The notes under the pieces were generated by a model. The model saw only the letters and a program-made list of their open reading frames with translations. It was not told the origin of the DNA and searched no databases. From Candidatus Zhuqueibacterota bacterium (GTDB lineage: Bacteria; Zhuqueibacterota; Zhuqueibacteria; Oceanimicrobiales; Oceanimicrobiaceae): a stretch of DNA of 64,000 nt. Made by a program: the position numbers and the translations under genes. Every line of letters starts with the position of its first letter. Within the stretch, counting starts at the first letter, position 1. Below are positions 8,526-17,480 of the stretch, in pieces. The stretch is from assembly GCA_029262055.1 (NCBI GenBank), contig JAJDAD010000048.1:1-64000 (forward strand), read 5' to 3'.

Positions 8526-9425
8526 CTACATTTCAAAGAATCGTAAAAAGTGCTTCACGATATCTTCATCAAACAATGTGCCGGCATTATCTTTCAGATA
8601 GGCGATGCCCTCATCCAGTGTATGTAATCGGCGCCATGGTCGATCTGAAGTGTAAGCATCAAAGACGTCGGCGATGGCAATTATCTGGGAGTACTCATGA
8701 ATCTCGTTACCCACCATCCCTTTCAGGTACCCCGACCCGTCAAAGCGCTCATGATGTTGCAGGCAAACGATTGTAACGAGCCCTTTGATAAAACAATTCC
8801 GTCCCAAATGCTGGAAGCCCAACACGGTGTGCTTGCGCATCTCTTCCGCTTCCTTGTCGCTCAATGCTTCAGGCTTCATCAGGATGTCATCGTCTATATA
8901 GATCATACCAAAATCGTGCAGCAAAGCTGCCAACGCCAAATCGAAAAGCTTCAATTGGTGGTACTGCAAGCTCTGACCCATCAGAATAGAATATGCTGCT
9001 ACACTTATCGCATGTTGGTAAATGTAGTCCGACTGCCGCTTCAAATCGACAATATCCGGGGGGGCCGACATCCTGATGTCTACATCCCGAATCAGGCTAT
9101 CTGCCAGCACGCTGAGCTCTTTCTTGGCATTAGAGACCTTGATTTTGTCTTTGCTTAAGAGTTTTTGGTAGATCTGTTTCAATGCGACCGGTGCAGCCGC
9201 CCGCAACTTCTCAGACAGTACATGGCCAGTCGACTCAAGGACATCGGAATGACTCTTCTGCAAGACATAAAGACTGCGGTAACCTACATCTTTGATCTTC
9301 CTGTAATGGAAGTCTCCTATTTCGGCGCCCATACCCAAAAGCAGACTTCCCTTTGGGCTATAGAGCTTTTGTCCCAGAAGCTGTCCAATGACGTTGGAGT
9401 CCAATTCCGCGATCTGTAAGTCCAT
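8526..9425 (-). CDS. HD-GYP-like domain protein, copy 2 (GYP changed to GYL)
   Basis: A 299-residue paralogue of the next gene, with the same two-domain layout ('LGQKLYSPKGSLLLGMGAEI' at the N-terminus). HD ligands remain (H138, H170-D171, H199, H224-H225), but GYP is GYL at about 232-234, and HDxGK is again HDFGM. It may therefore have altered or lost c-di-GMP hydrolysis and act as a sensor. The ATG at 9425 has an AGGAG 8 bases upstream; an in-frame GTG at 9434 is less likely. It begins 11 bases after fliR. Confidence 0.86.
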   Translation of the reverse strand: MDLQIAELDSNVIGQLLGQKLYSPKGSLLLGMGAEIGDFHYRKIKDVGYRSLYVLQKSHSDVLESTGHVLSEKLRAAAPVALKQIYQKLLSKDKIKVSNAKKELSVLADSLIRDVDIRMSAPPDIVDLKRQSDYIYQHAISVAAYSILMGQSLQYHQLKLFDLALAALLHDFGMIYIDDDILMKPEALSDKEAEEMRKHTVLGFQHLGRNCFIKGLVTIVCLQHHERFDGSGYLKGMVGNEIHEYSQIIAIADVFDAYTSDRPWRRLHTLDEGIAYLKDNAGTLFDEDIVKHFLRFFEM

Positions 9426-9436
9426 ACCTATCACTC

Positions 9437-10222
9437 CTAAAAGTAATTCAGAATACTACCCATATCTCGTTTCCACGCACTGAGCAAGTCACTGAAAAAG
9501 AGATAGAATACTGGAAACGAAGAAATTACGACGAGCATCCCAATTCCCAGGCGAACCGGCAGGCCAATAAAAAAGATGTTCATCCGTGGAACGACCCGCG
9601 CCATAATTGCCATACACACCTCTATCAAAAACAACGTCACCATTACCGGTGCAGCCAACTTGACACCAATTGAAAACACATCGTTGAACATGGTCATCAT
9701 TTTGAACTTTGCCGCCGGATGCAAGACGCTGAGACTATGCACCGGCGCCAATTCAAAACTCTTGTAGAGCGCAGAAATCATGAAATGATGTCCGTTCAGC
9801 GACAGAAAAAAGACGATCGCCATGAACGAATAGATGTTCCCAAAAGGCGTTACGGGCTGGCCGTTGTCTGGATCCACGAGATTGGCCATGCCCAAACCCA
9901 TTTGCGTACTAATCAATCGTCCGGCAAACTGAAAACTCTCAAAGATAAACTTCGCATTAAAACCCAGAAACAAACCGATTACCACTTCCTTCAAAGTGAG
10001 AGGAACCATCCCCAACAGGTTCAAAGAGGAAAGACTGTCATCCACTTTTATCAAGGGTAGTATGGTTATGGTCATGAACAGCGCAAAAAACACTTTCAGT
10101 TGCGCAGGTACCGAAGAGCTACCCAAAATGGGCGCAACGCTGGCAAGTGCAGCAATCCTGAAAAAAGCCAGCAGGAAACCCAGTAGCTGAGATTCGGAAA
10201 TGCCCAGAAGTTCGTTCAACAT
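9437..10222 (-). CDS. fliR: Flagellar export protein FliR
   Basis: An inner-membrane component of the type III export gate that forms a helical assembly with FliP and FliQ. The ATG at 10222 gives 261 residues, the usual family length, with about six hydrophobic segments and the family-typical 'AGRLISTQMGLGMANLVDP'. A GTG at 10249 would add nine residues. The neighbours fliP and fliQ are directly upstream in canonical order. Confidence 0.94.
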   Translation of the reverse strand: MLNELLGISESQLLGFLLAFFRIAALASVAPILGSSSVPAQLKVFFALFMTITILPLIKVDDSLSSLNLLGMVPLTLKEVVIGLFLGFNAKFIFESFQFAGRLISTQMGLGMANLVDPDNGQPVTPFGNIYSFMAIVFFLSLNGHHFMISALYKSFELAPVHSLSVLHPAAKFKMMTMFNDVFSIGVKLAAPVMVTLFLIEVCMAIMARVVPRMNIFFIGLPVRLGIGMLVVISSFPVFYLFFSDLLSAWKRDMGSILNYF

Positions 10223-10265
10223 GTGTCGCCTAAACAGAGTCGTACTCACAACTCAATCTCTGGTT

Positions 10266-10535
10266 CTACCTAGAAATCAGGCTCATCTGTGAAAACATAT
10301 TATGCATGAAATCGGTCAACACTTCCAGGGTCCAGGGCATCAAGAACAAAATCACCAGAATAACGGCCGCCATTTTGGGGATAAACGTTAAAGTCATCTC
10401 CTGTATGGAAGTGACGGATTGGAAGATACCGACGAGAAGCCCCACGATCATTCCAACCGCGAGGATTGGAGCGGTTACCATAATCGCGGTTTTTACAGTC
10501 TGTTGGCCCCAGTATATAACAAATTCGGTTGTCAC
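10266..10535 (-). CDS. fliQ: Flagellar export protein FliQ
   Basis: A two-helix inner-membrane subunit of the flagellar export gate. A longer open frame begins at 10610, but this overlaps fliP. The GTG at 10535, preceded by AAGGGCGA, gives 89 residues, the normal FliQ length, beginning V-T-T-E-F-V-I-Y-W. The two helices are at about 15-40 and 52-76, and 'FQSVTSIQEMTLTFIPK' is the conserved loop. Confidence 0.92.
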   Translation of the reverse strand: MTTEFVIYWGQQTVKTAIMVTAPILAVGMIVGLLVGIFQSVTSIQEMTLTFIPKMAAVILVILFLMPWTLEVLTDFMHNMFSQMSLISR

Positions 10536-10554
10536 AACTTCGCCCTTTAGTTTA

Positions 10555-11319
10555 TTAAAAACCTGAAACCACTGAATCAATGACCAGATACCAGCCATCA
10601 ACCAGTACAAATAAAAGTATTTTGAACGGCATCGATATCATGATGGGTGGCAGCATCATCATACCCATGGACATCAACACCACACTGACCACCAGATCCA
10701 CCAACAGCAGCGGCATGTAAACGACAAACCCCAACTGAAAAGCGATGCGTAACTCGCTGATTATGAAGGATGGGATCAGGATATAGGTTGGCAGGTCGTC
10801 CTTGCTCTTGGGGTGTTCGATCTTTGCCAGCTTGACGAACAACAACAAGTCCTTCTCGCGTACCTGCTTGAGCATGAACCGTCTGAGCGGCTGCATTGCC
10901 TTGTCAATAGCCTGCTCTTGAGAGATCTTGTCGGCCAGGAATGGTTGCACACTGGATTCACCAATTTCCGACAAGACCGGTTGCATGATAAAAAAGGTCA
11001 GAAACAAAGCCAGCCCCACAACAATCTGGTTGGCGGGAACTTGTGGCGTCCCCAGTGCCTGTTTTAGAAAATGAAACACTATGATTAGCCGGGTAAACGA
11101 TGTCATCATGATCATGATAGCCGGCGCCAGCGTCAGAACCGTAATGAGAAACATGATCTGAATAGCCAGCGATGAGTTGCCCTTATCCCCATCCTTGCCA
11201 AACTCGAGAGTCACTTTTGGGAGGGACTGAGACCATGCCACATCAGCACACACAGTACAGACGATAACACAAAGCAGCAGGATGGCTAGCCACTTTGCTT
11301 TTGCTGCGTGCCCGGTCAT
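10555..11319 (-). CDS. fliP: Flagellar export protein FliP
   Basis: A core export-gate protein. Its 254 residues begin with a cleavable-looking signal (hydrophobic to about residue 30, ending A-W-S-Q-S), followed by the typical FliP segments 'MMTSFTRLIIVFHFLKQALGTPQVP' region, 'FIISELRIAFQLGFVVYMP' and 'MSMGMMMLPPIMISMPFK'. It overlaps the fliO stop by four bases (ATGA), showing translational coupling. Confidence 0.96.
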   Translation of the reverse strand: MTGHAAKAKWLAILLLCVIVCTVCADVAWSQSLPKVTLEFGKDGDKGNSSLAIQIMFLITVLTLAPAIMIMMTSFTRLIIVFHFLKQALGTPQVPANQIVVGLALFLTFFIMQPVLSEIGESSVQPFLADKISQEQAIDKAMQPLRRFMLKQVREKDLLLFVKLAKIEHPKSKDDLPTYILIPSFIISELRIAFQLGFVVYMPLLLVDLVVSVVLMSMGMMMLPPIMISMPFKILLFVLVDGWYLVIDSVVSGF

Positions 11320-11843
11320 CGTGGTTGCCTCATCAGATTACTCAAGGTCTGCTTAAAACTGCCGTGTGGGACCATGCCTTTTTGGCTAAACAAGTTTTTG
11401 CGGGTGTCCTCGCTAAGGTCATCGACCGGCACATCCAATACAACCGTAATGTTGTCGCCGGCGACGCCAAGTACCAACAAGTGCTCCAAAACCTGCACGA
11501 CGCTCAGGGACTTCCCTGGGCCGATTGCACTGGTGCCAAGCAGTTCGACCGAGGCGGCCTGTATATTTGGAGCACCCTGAACACCGTTCTTGTAAACACG
11601 CAACCCTAAATAGAGCAGAACTGTCATAGCCAGAATAAGCCCGAGAGTCTTGAACAGCGTTCCGAACAGATTCAGGTTGGTCGCGCCCGGCGCCTCCCAC
11701 GGCGCCTTGGTCGAATCACCTGGATTGGCCGCCAGCGCCTCAGCACCCGGTGTCTCCTGGAATGCTGGCGCAGCAAAATTTTCTCCCGGAAGAACGAACA
11801 TCCACGCAGTAACCAATGCAGTTGCCAGAGGTTGTAATTTCAT
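11316..11843 (-). CDS. fliO: Flagellar protein FliO
   Basis: A single-pass membrane protein that stabilises FliP during gate assembly. The 175 residues have a signal-like N-terminus, an extracytoplasmic segment, one helix at about 62-84 and a small cytoplasmic domain ('VELLGTSAIGPGKSLSVVQV', 'LLVLGVAGDNITVVLDV') typical of the family. It is weakly conserved in general, so gene order (fliN-fliO-fliP) is part of the evidence. Confidence 0.88.
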   Translation of the reverse strand: MKLQPLATALVTAWMFVLPGENFAAPAFQETPGAEALAANPGDSTKAPWEAPGATNLNLFGTLFKTLGLILAMTVLLYLGLRVYKNGVQGAPNIQAASVELLGTSAIGPGKSLSVVQVLEHLLVLGVAGDNITVVLDVPVDDLSEDTRKNLFSQKGMVPHGSFKQTLSNLMRQPR

Positions 11844-11844
11844 G

Positions 11845-12420
11845 CTAAGAGGGCTTCCTGCTCATGAGGCGAGTGATGCGCACACCAAAGTGATCATCTA
11901 CTACGACGACTTCTCCTTCAGCAACTTTGCTGCGATTCACATAAATATCTACGGGCTCATCGGCTACCTTGCTAAGTTCAACCAGGGAGCCCTTTCCCAA
12001 AGTCAGAACCTCGCCAAAACACATTTCTTTCCTGCCCAGTTCGACGGTAACGTTAACGGTAACATCCCTCAGCAACTCTATGTTGTGCTCGCTCTCGCCC
12101 GCCGTCCCGAAATCCGCTTGAAGCCCGTCATCCAATTCAACGTCGGTAAACGCGGACGCTTCCAATTCAGCCAGAATCGCCTGTTCGGCAGCGACCTCTT
12201 CCGGGGAACGCAATTCCTGCTCGGCGTCCTCTGAAGATGCATCACTACTGTCAGCAAGCTCCTGTCCTTCGTTCTCGAGCTCAGCGAGCATTTGCTCTTC
12301 CGCGGCGATTTCCTCAGGGGACCGCAAATCCTCGGGTGTAGCCTCAGGACTCTCCTCTGCTTCAGGTGCTTGACTCTCCTCCGGAGAGAGTTCTCCGGTT
12401 TCTTCTAATTCTTCTGGCAT
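11845..12420 (-). CDS. fliN: Flagellar motor switch protein FliN with long acidic N-terminus
   Basis: A C-ring switch component. The SpoA domain occupies about 113-186 ('LLRDVTVNVTVELGRKEM', 'LTLGKGSLVELSKVADEPVDIYVN', 'VVDDHFGVRITRL'), a close match to FliN. The first 110 residues are unusual: highly acidic, with an 18-residue motif of pattern L-R-S-P-E-E-[IV]-A-A-E repeated at about 32-49 and 70-87. FliY, a FliN/CheC fusion, also has an N-terminal extension but this one shows no CheC motif. fliM, which normally lies between fliL and fliN, is missing. Confidence 0.92.
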   Translation of the reverse strand: MPEELEETGELSPEESQAPEAEESPEATPEDLRSPEEIAAEEQMLAELENEGQELADSSDASSEDAEQELRSPEEVAAEQAILAELEASAFTDVELDDGLQADFGTAGESEHNIELLRDVTVNVTVELGRKEMCFGEVLTLGKGSLVELSKVADEPVDIYVNRSKVAEGEVVVVDDHFGVRITRLMSRKPS

Positions 12421-12460
12421 GCGCTTTTTTCACTCACCGATGTAGTTTAATCACCAAACG

Positions 12461-12964
12461 TTATTGTAGAATGTACTTTTTGAAGTAGACTTTATCGAAT
12501 CTGCCTTCACTCAGTTTTTCATTTAGAATGTCCAGAATTTCCTTCTTGAGCCCTTTTCTGATTGAAATCTCCATCAGCTCCAATGCAGTCTTTTTAGTCA
12601 AATGGGAGATGATTGCATCCCGAATCCAGATTTCCTTGCCTGCAGCCTCCTCAACGACTTTCGGGTCTTTTGTCTCCAAGCCCATTTCAAGCACCAGGTA
12701 TCGCCGGCCGCCCGTATCTGCCGGGTTTATCACGATATCGTTGAGCTCAAAGAATTGCCCTACTTCAAGTCGTGATTTTTTTTCGTTAGTTTCTTCTTTA
12801 GCGTTGGGATTCTTTAGTAGTAGATTAAATACGATGAAGTAAGCCGCGACCGCTTGGACAAGCAGAATGACGGGTATCAGGATGAGTTTCAACATCCCAC
12901 CTTTGCCACCCTTCTTATCGGATGCTTCCGCGTTTTCTTGATCTTTTTTGTCTTCGTCCGCCAT
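12461..12964 (-). CDS. fliL: Flagellar basal-body protein FliL
   Basis: A 167-residue membrane protein associated with the stator and basal body. A charged N-terminus (about 1-22) precedes one helix (about 24-46), followed by the periplasmic FliL domain ('FELNDIVINPADTGGRRYLVLEMGLE' region, 'IRDAIISHLTKKTALEL', 'KVYFKKYILQ'). It lies directly after motA-motB, consistent with its known link to the stator ring. Confidence 0.93.
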   Translation of the reverse strand: MADEDKKDQENAEASDKKGGKGGMLKLILIPVILLVQAVAAYFIVFNLLLKNPNAKEETNEKKSRLEVGQFFELNDIVINPADTGGRRYLVLEMGLETKDPKVVEEAAGKEIWIRDAIISHLTKKTALELMEISIRKGLKKEILDILNEKLSEGRFDKVYFKKYILQ

Positions 12965-12983
12965 AGTTTTCCAATAAGTTAGG

Positions 12984-13700
12984 TTATAGTTTCATTTTCA
13001 AAACAACCCTGCGGTTTATGGCTCGATTCTTGGCAGAGTTGTTCGGTACGATTGGTTTATGCTCTCCGTATCCTGCAGCAGAAACCATAGCAGGATCTAT
13101 CCCTGTCTTGTCTACAAAATACTTGACCACCTGCAGTGCACGGTGCATTGATAATTCCCAGTTTGATGGATACTGCGCTGTTTGAATTGGAATATTATCG
13201 GTATGTCCTTCGACAACGATACTCTTCGCGTCCTTGAACACGGTCTTTGAAATAATCGAAAGTAATTTCAGGTAGTTCGGCCTCAGGTCCGCGCTGCCCC
13301 CGCCGAAGAGCATGCTATCTCTGATTTCGATATACACTTCGCCGTCCGCCATGTAAGCATCGACCTGATCTTCCAATTCGTTCTTCTTGATTACTGACTG
13401 CAACTTCTCTAGATGCTCCAGGACGCTCTTTTGTTGCATCGAGTACATGGTGGTGGCTGACGGTGAAAACCAACTTTGTTCGGGACGCAGCTTTTTTTGT
13501 GTACCCAGCACGCCCAACGCACCCTGCAGAGAGCCCATAGCCATCTTGAACTTATCTAACTCAAGCGTAGAAAATGACATAATTAGAATGAAGAAACACA
13601 TCAACAATGTCATCATGTCGGAAAACGTAGCCATCCATGCAGGAGATGTAGGCATATCATCATCATCGCCGGTGTTACGCTTTTTGAACTCGTCAGCCAT
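12984..13700 (-). CDS. motB: Flagellar stator protein MotB
   Basis: The peptidoglycan-anchoring stator subunit. The 238 residues contain the single membrane helix with the ion-binding aspartate at about position 28 ('PAWMATFSDMMTLLMCFFIL'), a plug/linker, and an OmpA-like C-terminal domain ('VVEGHTDNIPIQ', 'SNWELSMHRALQV', 'NRAINRRVVLKM'). The ATG directly abuts the motA stop codon. The ion (proton or sodium) cannot be decided from this reading. Confidence 0.95.
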   Translation of the reverse strand: MADEFKKRNTGDDDDMPTSPAWMATFSDMMTLLMCFFILIMSFSTLELDKFKMAMGSLQGALGVLGTQKKLRPEQSWFSPSATTMYSMQQKSVLEHLEKLQSVIKKNELEDQVDAYMADGEVYIEIRDSMLFGGGSADLRPNYLKLLSIISKTVFKDAKSIVVEGHTDNIPIQTAQYPSNWELSMHRALQVVKYFVDKTGIDPAMVSAAGYGEHKPIVPNNSAKNRAINRRVVLKMKL

Positions 13701-14480
13701 CTAGGCTTCCTCACCCTTTTCACTCAGCAATCCCCTTTCGGTCGGGTTGATGTAGGATTGCAGTTTGTTTTGGATAACCCGCGGCGACTCCTCGGCTTGA
13801 ACCGACAGAATTCCCATGAGTAACATTTCCTTAAACTGAATTTCCTTCTCGGAGCGGAGCTTTAGTTTCCCGGACAGCGGAATAAAAAGCAGGTTCGAGA
13901 AAAGCGAGCCGTAGAATGTTGTCAGCATCGCCATCGCCATACCGGGTCCAACCGATGAAGGATCGGATAGGTTCTGCAGCATAAAAATCAAGCCAATGAG
14001 CGTGCCGACCATACCAAACGCGGGACAGTAGGTCCCCATCGCCATGTAGATCTTCTGACCCATTTTGTGCCGTTCTGCCATAATGGCCAATTCAGCCTGC
14101 ATGATGTTGCTCAAATCATCCGGCTCTGTACCATTGACAACGTGTTGCAATGTGACCTTCATAAAATCCTGATCTACCTTCTCAAGGTCTTCTTCAATGG
14201 CTAATAGTCCGTTCGTCCTGGCCTTTTTCGAGATACCAACGATCTGCTGGATATATTTCTTAGGAGTCATGGTCTCTTCCCGCAGAGTTTTTTGCGTCAC
14301 TTTCACGAGACCGACCACATCTTCGAACGGGAAGTTGACGAAGGTTGCCGCTATAGTTCCTCCGATAACCATGACCAATGAGGGAATGTCGATGAAAGGT
14401 GCGATGCCGCCGCCCATAATCATCGAGACCATAATTAAACCGAACCCTGCTGATACTCCTATTATAGTGCCTTTATCCAT
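13701..14480 (-). CDS. motA: Flagellar stator protein MotA
   Basis: The channel-forming stator subunit. The 259 residues show four membrane segments, the cytoplasmic loop with charged residues expected to contact FliG, and the conserved proline-bearing stretch 'MGTYCPAFGMVGTLIGLI' in the third segment. The length is typical. motB follows with no gap. A 139-base gap with no gene separates it from flgE; that gap is too short for a usual flbD. Confidence 0.95.
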   Translation of the reverse strand: MDKGTIIGVSAGFGLIMVSMIMGGGIAPFIDIPSLVMVIGGTIAATFVNFPFEDVVGLVKVTQKTLREETMTPKKYIQQIVGISKKARTNGLLAIEEDLEKVDQDFMKVTLQHVVNGTEPDDLSNIMQAELAIMAERHKMGQKIYMAMGTYCPAFGMVGTLIGLIFMLQNLSDPSSVGPGMAMAMLTTFYGSLFSNLLFIPLSGKLKLRSEKEIQFKEMLLMGILSVQAEESPRVIQNKLQSYINPTERGLLSEKGEEA

Positions 14481-14619
14481 CAGGTATATTCCGTGCCTTG
14501 ATTCCGTTAGTAGCCGGGTATCTCAAGAGCACATCGCCGCGTCGTTCCCTGACTGCGCCGGGGGCTGTGTTTCCTGAGACACCCTGCTGCAATGATTCCT
14601 TACTTATCTTCTATCCGCG

Positions 14620-16260
14620 TTATCGTTTCAACTGTGTTACTTCTGAAAGAAACTGATCACTGACTGTTATCACCCGAGCATTTGCTTGAAACGCTCTTTG
14701 TGCAATGATCATTTCGGCAAATTCCTGCCCCAGATCCACATTTGAGGCCTCTAGCGTACCCGAGAATACCGATGTCGGCAACTCGGTCCCAGCTTTCCCT
14801 ACCGCGGGAATACCCGTGCTCGCCGAGAGGTCATACACATTGTTACCAATATGCAGCAGGCCCTCCGGATTGTTGATCCGGGCAAGAGCGACCTGGGCGA
14901 TCATTCTAGTCTTGCCGTTTGTGAATGCCCCAAAGATGCGCCCTTGCTCATCGATTGCATAAGACCCAAGTTCGCCTTTCGCCTGTCCGTCCTGAAAAGG
15001 CATGTTCACCGAAGATGTTCCTGCAAATTGCGTCAATGCACTAAAGCCGGTCGAATTCTCAAAATCCAGATTGACCTGGGCAGTCTGTGAGCCATTGCCC
15101 GGATCGAACACAAGGCTCGATTGGGCGTTGTCATACGATACTGTTTCGAGAGTGCCGTCGTTGGCGAAGGTTAACGTCCCGCTGGACCCCTCACTAATTG
15201 TTTCGTCTCCTGTGAAGGCAACCTGAAATGTCCACTCGCGCAAATTGTCGGTTTTTGTGAAAGTTATCTCCAAAGTATGTTTGGAACCAAGGCTATCGAA
15301 AACATCGATTGAAGAGGCAACCGTGGGCGTTGAGCCTTTGGCAGTCATCACAAAACTCGGAAGATTAATCGTACCGGCATTGCTGCTTCCTGCATTCAAT
15401 GTGAGGGTTGTTTGACTGGGCCCGAATGTGTCGTCCGTGATGACTATTTGGCCGGTTGAGTCAAGTGTAGCGGTTGCCCCAGTATATGCCGTATTGACAG
15501 CCGTTAACAAATCGCCCACTGTGGTCCCGTCTGTACCGTAGGTGAACGTTGCTGAAACCGCACTGCCGTCCGGGTTGGTACCGGCAATCACCACAGTATC
15601 GCCATTTTGTAATGCCGCCGTAGTTGAATCCAGGTCGTTTAACTCGGATGCGCTGGTGGCCGCGCTTGAAGTCGAAGTGTCAGTCAACGCCCGCACAGCA
15701 GTCCAGGCTTCGTTGACCGGTGCGGCAGTTGCGTCTAGATTACCTGCCAATGAAACGTTGGAAGTTGCAATAGCAGGGGAAATGACTGTACTGTCCAGAG
15801 AAATGTTACCCACAGTCGCCGTCTCCGAAACGACACCTGTTTGGTCGGCCGTCCAGCCCTGTACAAAGAGGCCGTTGCCTGTCACAAATCTGCCACGGCC
15901 ATCAAAATGGAAATTCCCGGCCCTGGTGTAAAGATCTTGCTGGCCATTGTTCACAACAAAAAACCCATCGCCTTGCAGGCCTAAGTCCGTTTGTTTACCC
16001 GTAGCTTGCAAAATGCCCTGTCCGAAATTACGCTCGATACTGCCCGTACGTACGCCGAGACCCACCGAAACACCATTCTGCAGGCCACCGCTGGCCGTCT
16101 CCTGCGCGCTTTGCAGGATCTGACTCAACTCTTCCGCAAAATTGATCGACGATGTTTTAAAGCCAACCGTACTGACGTTTGCAATGTTATTACCAATCAC
16201 ATCCATCTTGACTTGCTGATTTGCCAATCCGGAGACTCCGGAAAAGAGTGATCGCATCAT
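14620..16260 (-). CDS. flgE: Flagellar hook protein FlgE
   Basis: The hook subunit, 546 residues. The conserved rod/hook N-terminus ('MMRSLFSGVSGLANQQVKMDVIGNNIANVSTVGFK' region) and C-terminus ('SNVDLGQEFAEMIIAQRAFQ', 'ANARVITVSDQFLSEV') frame a long middle. The variable middle (about 170-400) is rich in threonine, serine and glycine and forms the surface domains. AAGGA lies 7 bases before the ATG at 16260. It is longer than the roughly 400-residue enterobacterial form, as in many non-enteric bacteria. Confidence 0.95.
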   Translation of the reverse strand: MMRSLFSGVSGLANQQVKMDVIGNNIANVSTVGFKTSSINFAEELSQILQSAQETASGGLQNGVSVGLGVRTGSIERNFGQGILQATGKQTDLGLQGDGFFVVNNGQQDLYTRAGNFHFDGRGRFVTGNGLFVQGWTADQTGVVSETATVGNISLDSTVISPAIATSNVSLAGNLDATAAPVNEAWTAVRALTDTSTSSAATSASELNDLDSTTAALQNGDTVVIAGTNPDGSAVSATFTYGTDGTTVGDLLTAVNTAYTGATATLDSTGQIVITDDTFGPSQTTLTLNAGSSNAGTINLPSFVMTAKGSTPTVASSIDVFDSLGSKHTLEITFTKTDNLREWTFQVAFTGDETISEGSSGTLTFANDGTLETVSYDNAQSSLVFDPGNGSQTAQVNLDFENSTGFSALTQFAGTSSVNMPFQDGQAKGELGSYAIDEQGRIFGAFTNGKTRMIAQVALARINNPEGLLHIGNNVYDLSASTGIPAVGKAGTELPTSVFSGTLEASNVDLGQEFAEMIIAQRAFQANARVITVSDQFLSEVTQLKR

Positions 16261-16354
16261 CTTGTGGTCCTTCCAATTAATTAAGAGATAATTAGTTACA
16301 CTGCTTCATTCGTTCCACAGTGGCGGACCTCCCGTAAAGGGTCCGGTCCAATTG

Positions 16355-16741
16355 TTACATAATCAATGCACTATCGATATTTGTGAACACTTTATCACTC
16401 AACCCCAGGTTCTTGTCCATGGCCGTGATAACTGTCTTGTTCGCAACGCTGACAACGAAGGCCAAATCTCCCATCAGCAGCAGAGATTCTTTGCCACCTT
16501 TTTCCTGCATCTTGTCAACTGCCTGGCTCAATCTCATGAGATCACCATCAGTCAACATGATGTTGCGGGTCGCCAGGCGGTCTGCAGCATGGGCCGAAAA
16601 TTTGACCTGCTGTGTCCTCCCGCCCATTTCTTCTGCCAGAACCTTACCAAAGGCGTTGGCATCGACGTCTCGGCCTGGCCGTGGAGACGGCTGTTGCTCG
16701 ATTCCCTGATAACGTGCCCGTTGTAGCTGTTCTACCTTCAT
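16355..16741 (-). CDS. TIGR02530-family flagellar operon protein
   Basis: A 128-residue protein that matches the small 'flagellar operon protein' family TIGR02530, found next to flgD in many Gram-positive and spirochaete-like operons. The C-terminal half carries its hallmarks: 'VKFSAHAADRLATRNI', 'LSQAVDKMQEKGGKESLLL' and 'VANKTVITAMDKN', ending with 'VFTNIDSALIM'. The function is unknown. I chose the ATG at 16741, 7 bases after the flgD stop, with AGGAG upstream; the longer frame to 16822 lies inside flgD. Confidence 0.85.
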   Translation of the reverse strand: MKVEQLQRARYQGIEQQPSPRPGRDVDANAFGKVLAEEMGGRTQQVKFSAHAADRLATRNIMLTDGDLMRLSQAVDKMQEKGGKESLLLMGDLAFVVSVANKTVITAMDKNLGLSDKVFTNIDSALIM

Positions 16742-16748
16742 GGTGAGA

Positions 16749-17465
16749 TCAACTCCTGGTTCGTGTTGTCCGGATGTCGGCGTCCGCGTCCCCTTCGACA
16801 CCGACCTCGAGGACACTGCCAAGATTCACGCGCAAATTACCAAGCATGAGGATGGCACTGCCGTTTTCATAGCGGATGCCCGTGATGTCTCCGATGACGA
16901 ATTGCTGTACATCGATCGCATCACCGTCGATGCTTTCTGCACTTATGTTGACCTCGTAGACGCCGTCGCCCAATTTGTTGCCCGACGCATCCTTGCCGTC
17001 CCATCGGTACTCCTGATTACCACCCAACTGGTCCTCAAGCTCTACCGTTCGCACGACACTACCGGAGGCATCTCGAATCTCCAGCGTGACTTTCTTGGCG
17101 GTGGCACCAAGCTCATAGCTGATGCTGGAAGCCCGCCCTTCGCTGAGATCCACACCGTTGCCCAGGGCCCGCACGCCACGGCCTATCAACGTAGTGGCCA
17201 TCGTGTTGCCTATCACCTGGTTCAGTAGAAAATCCGACTCCAGAGTATTTTCCAAATTTTGATTGATATTCTGGAGCTGTTCCAGGGAGCTGAACTGCGC
17301 CAGCTCCGATGCGAACTTTTCGCTATCGACCGGATTGATCGGATCTTGGTTTCGCAACTGCGTGACCAGAATCCTCAGGAAATCGTCTTTCCCAAGAACA
17401 CCGCCACCGACGCCGCCAAGGAGCGGCTCTGTTGCAGTACCACCAATTGCAGAGATATTCTCCAT
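16749..17465 (-). CDS. flgD: Hook capping/assembly protein FlgD
   Basis: The scaffold needed to polymerise FlgE into the hook. The 238 residues have the conserved N-terminal block ('LGKDDFLRILVTQLRNQDP', 'FASELAQFSSLEQLQNINQ') and a C-terminal FlgD Ig-like/FnIII region ('VRTVELEDQLGGNQEYRWDG', 'LGDGVYEVNISAE'). It lies between fliK and the TIGR02530 gene in the usual order. Confidence 0.95.
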   Translation of the reverse strand: MENISAIGGTATEPLLGGVGGGVLGKDDFLRILVTQLRNQDPINPVDSEKFASELAQFSSLEQLQNINQNLENTLESDFLLNQVIGNTMATTLIGRGVRALGNGVDLSEGRASSISYELGATAKKVTLEIRDASGSVVRTVELEDQLGGNQEYRWDGKDASGNKLGDGVYEVNISAESIDGDAIDVQQFVIGDITGIRYENGSAILMLGNLRVNLGSVLEVGVEGDADADIRTTRTRS

Positions 17466-17480
17466 AAGACTCTCCTTTAA

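Noticed and set aside
10536-10610. Upstream extension of fliQ
   Set aside because: It overlaps the end of fliP; the GTG at 10535 gives the exact usual FliQ length of 89 residues.
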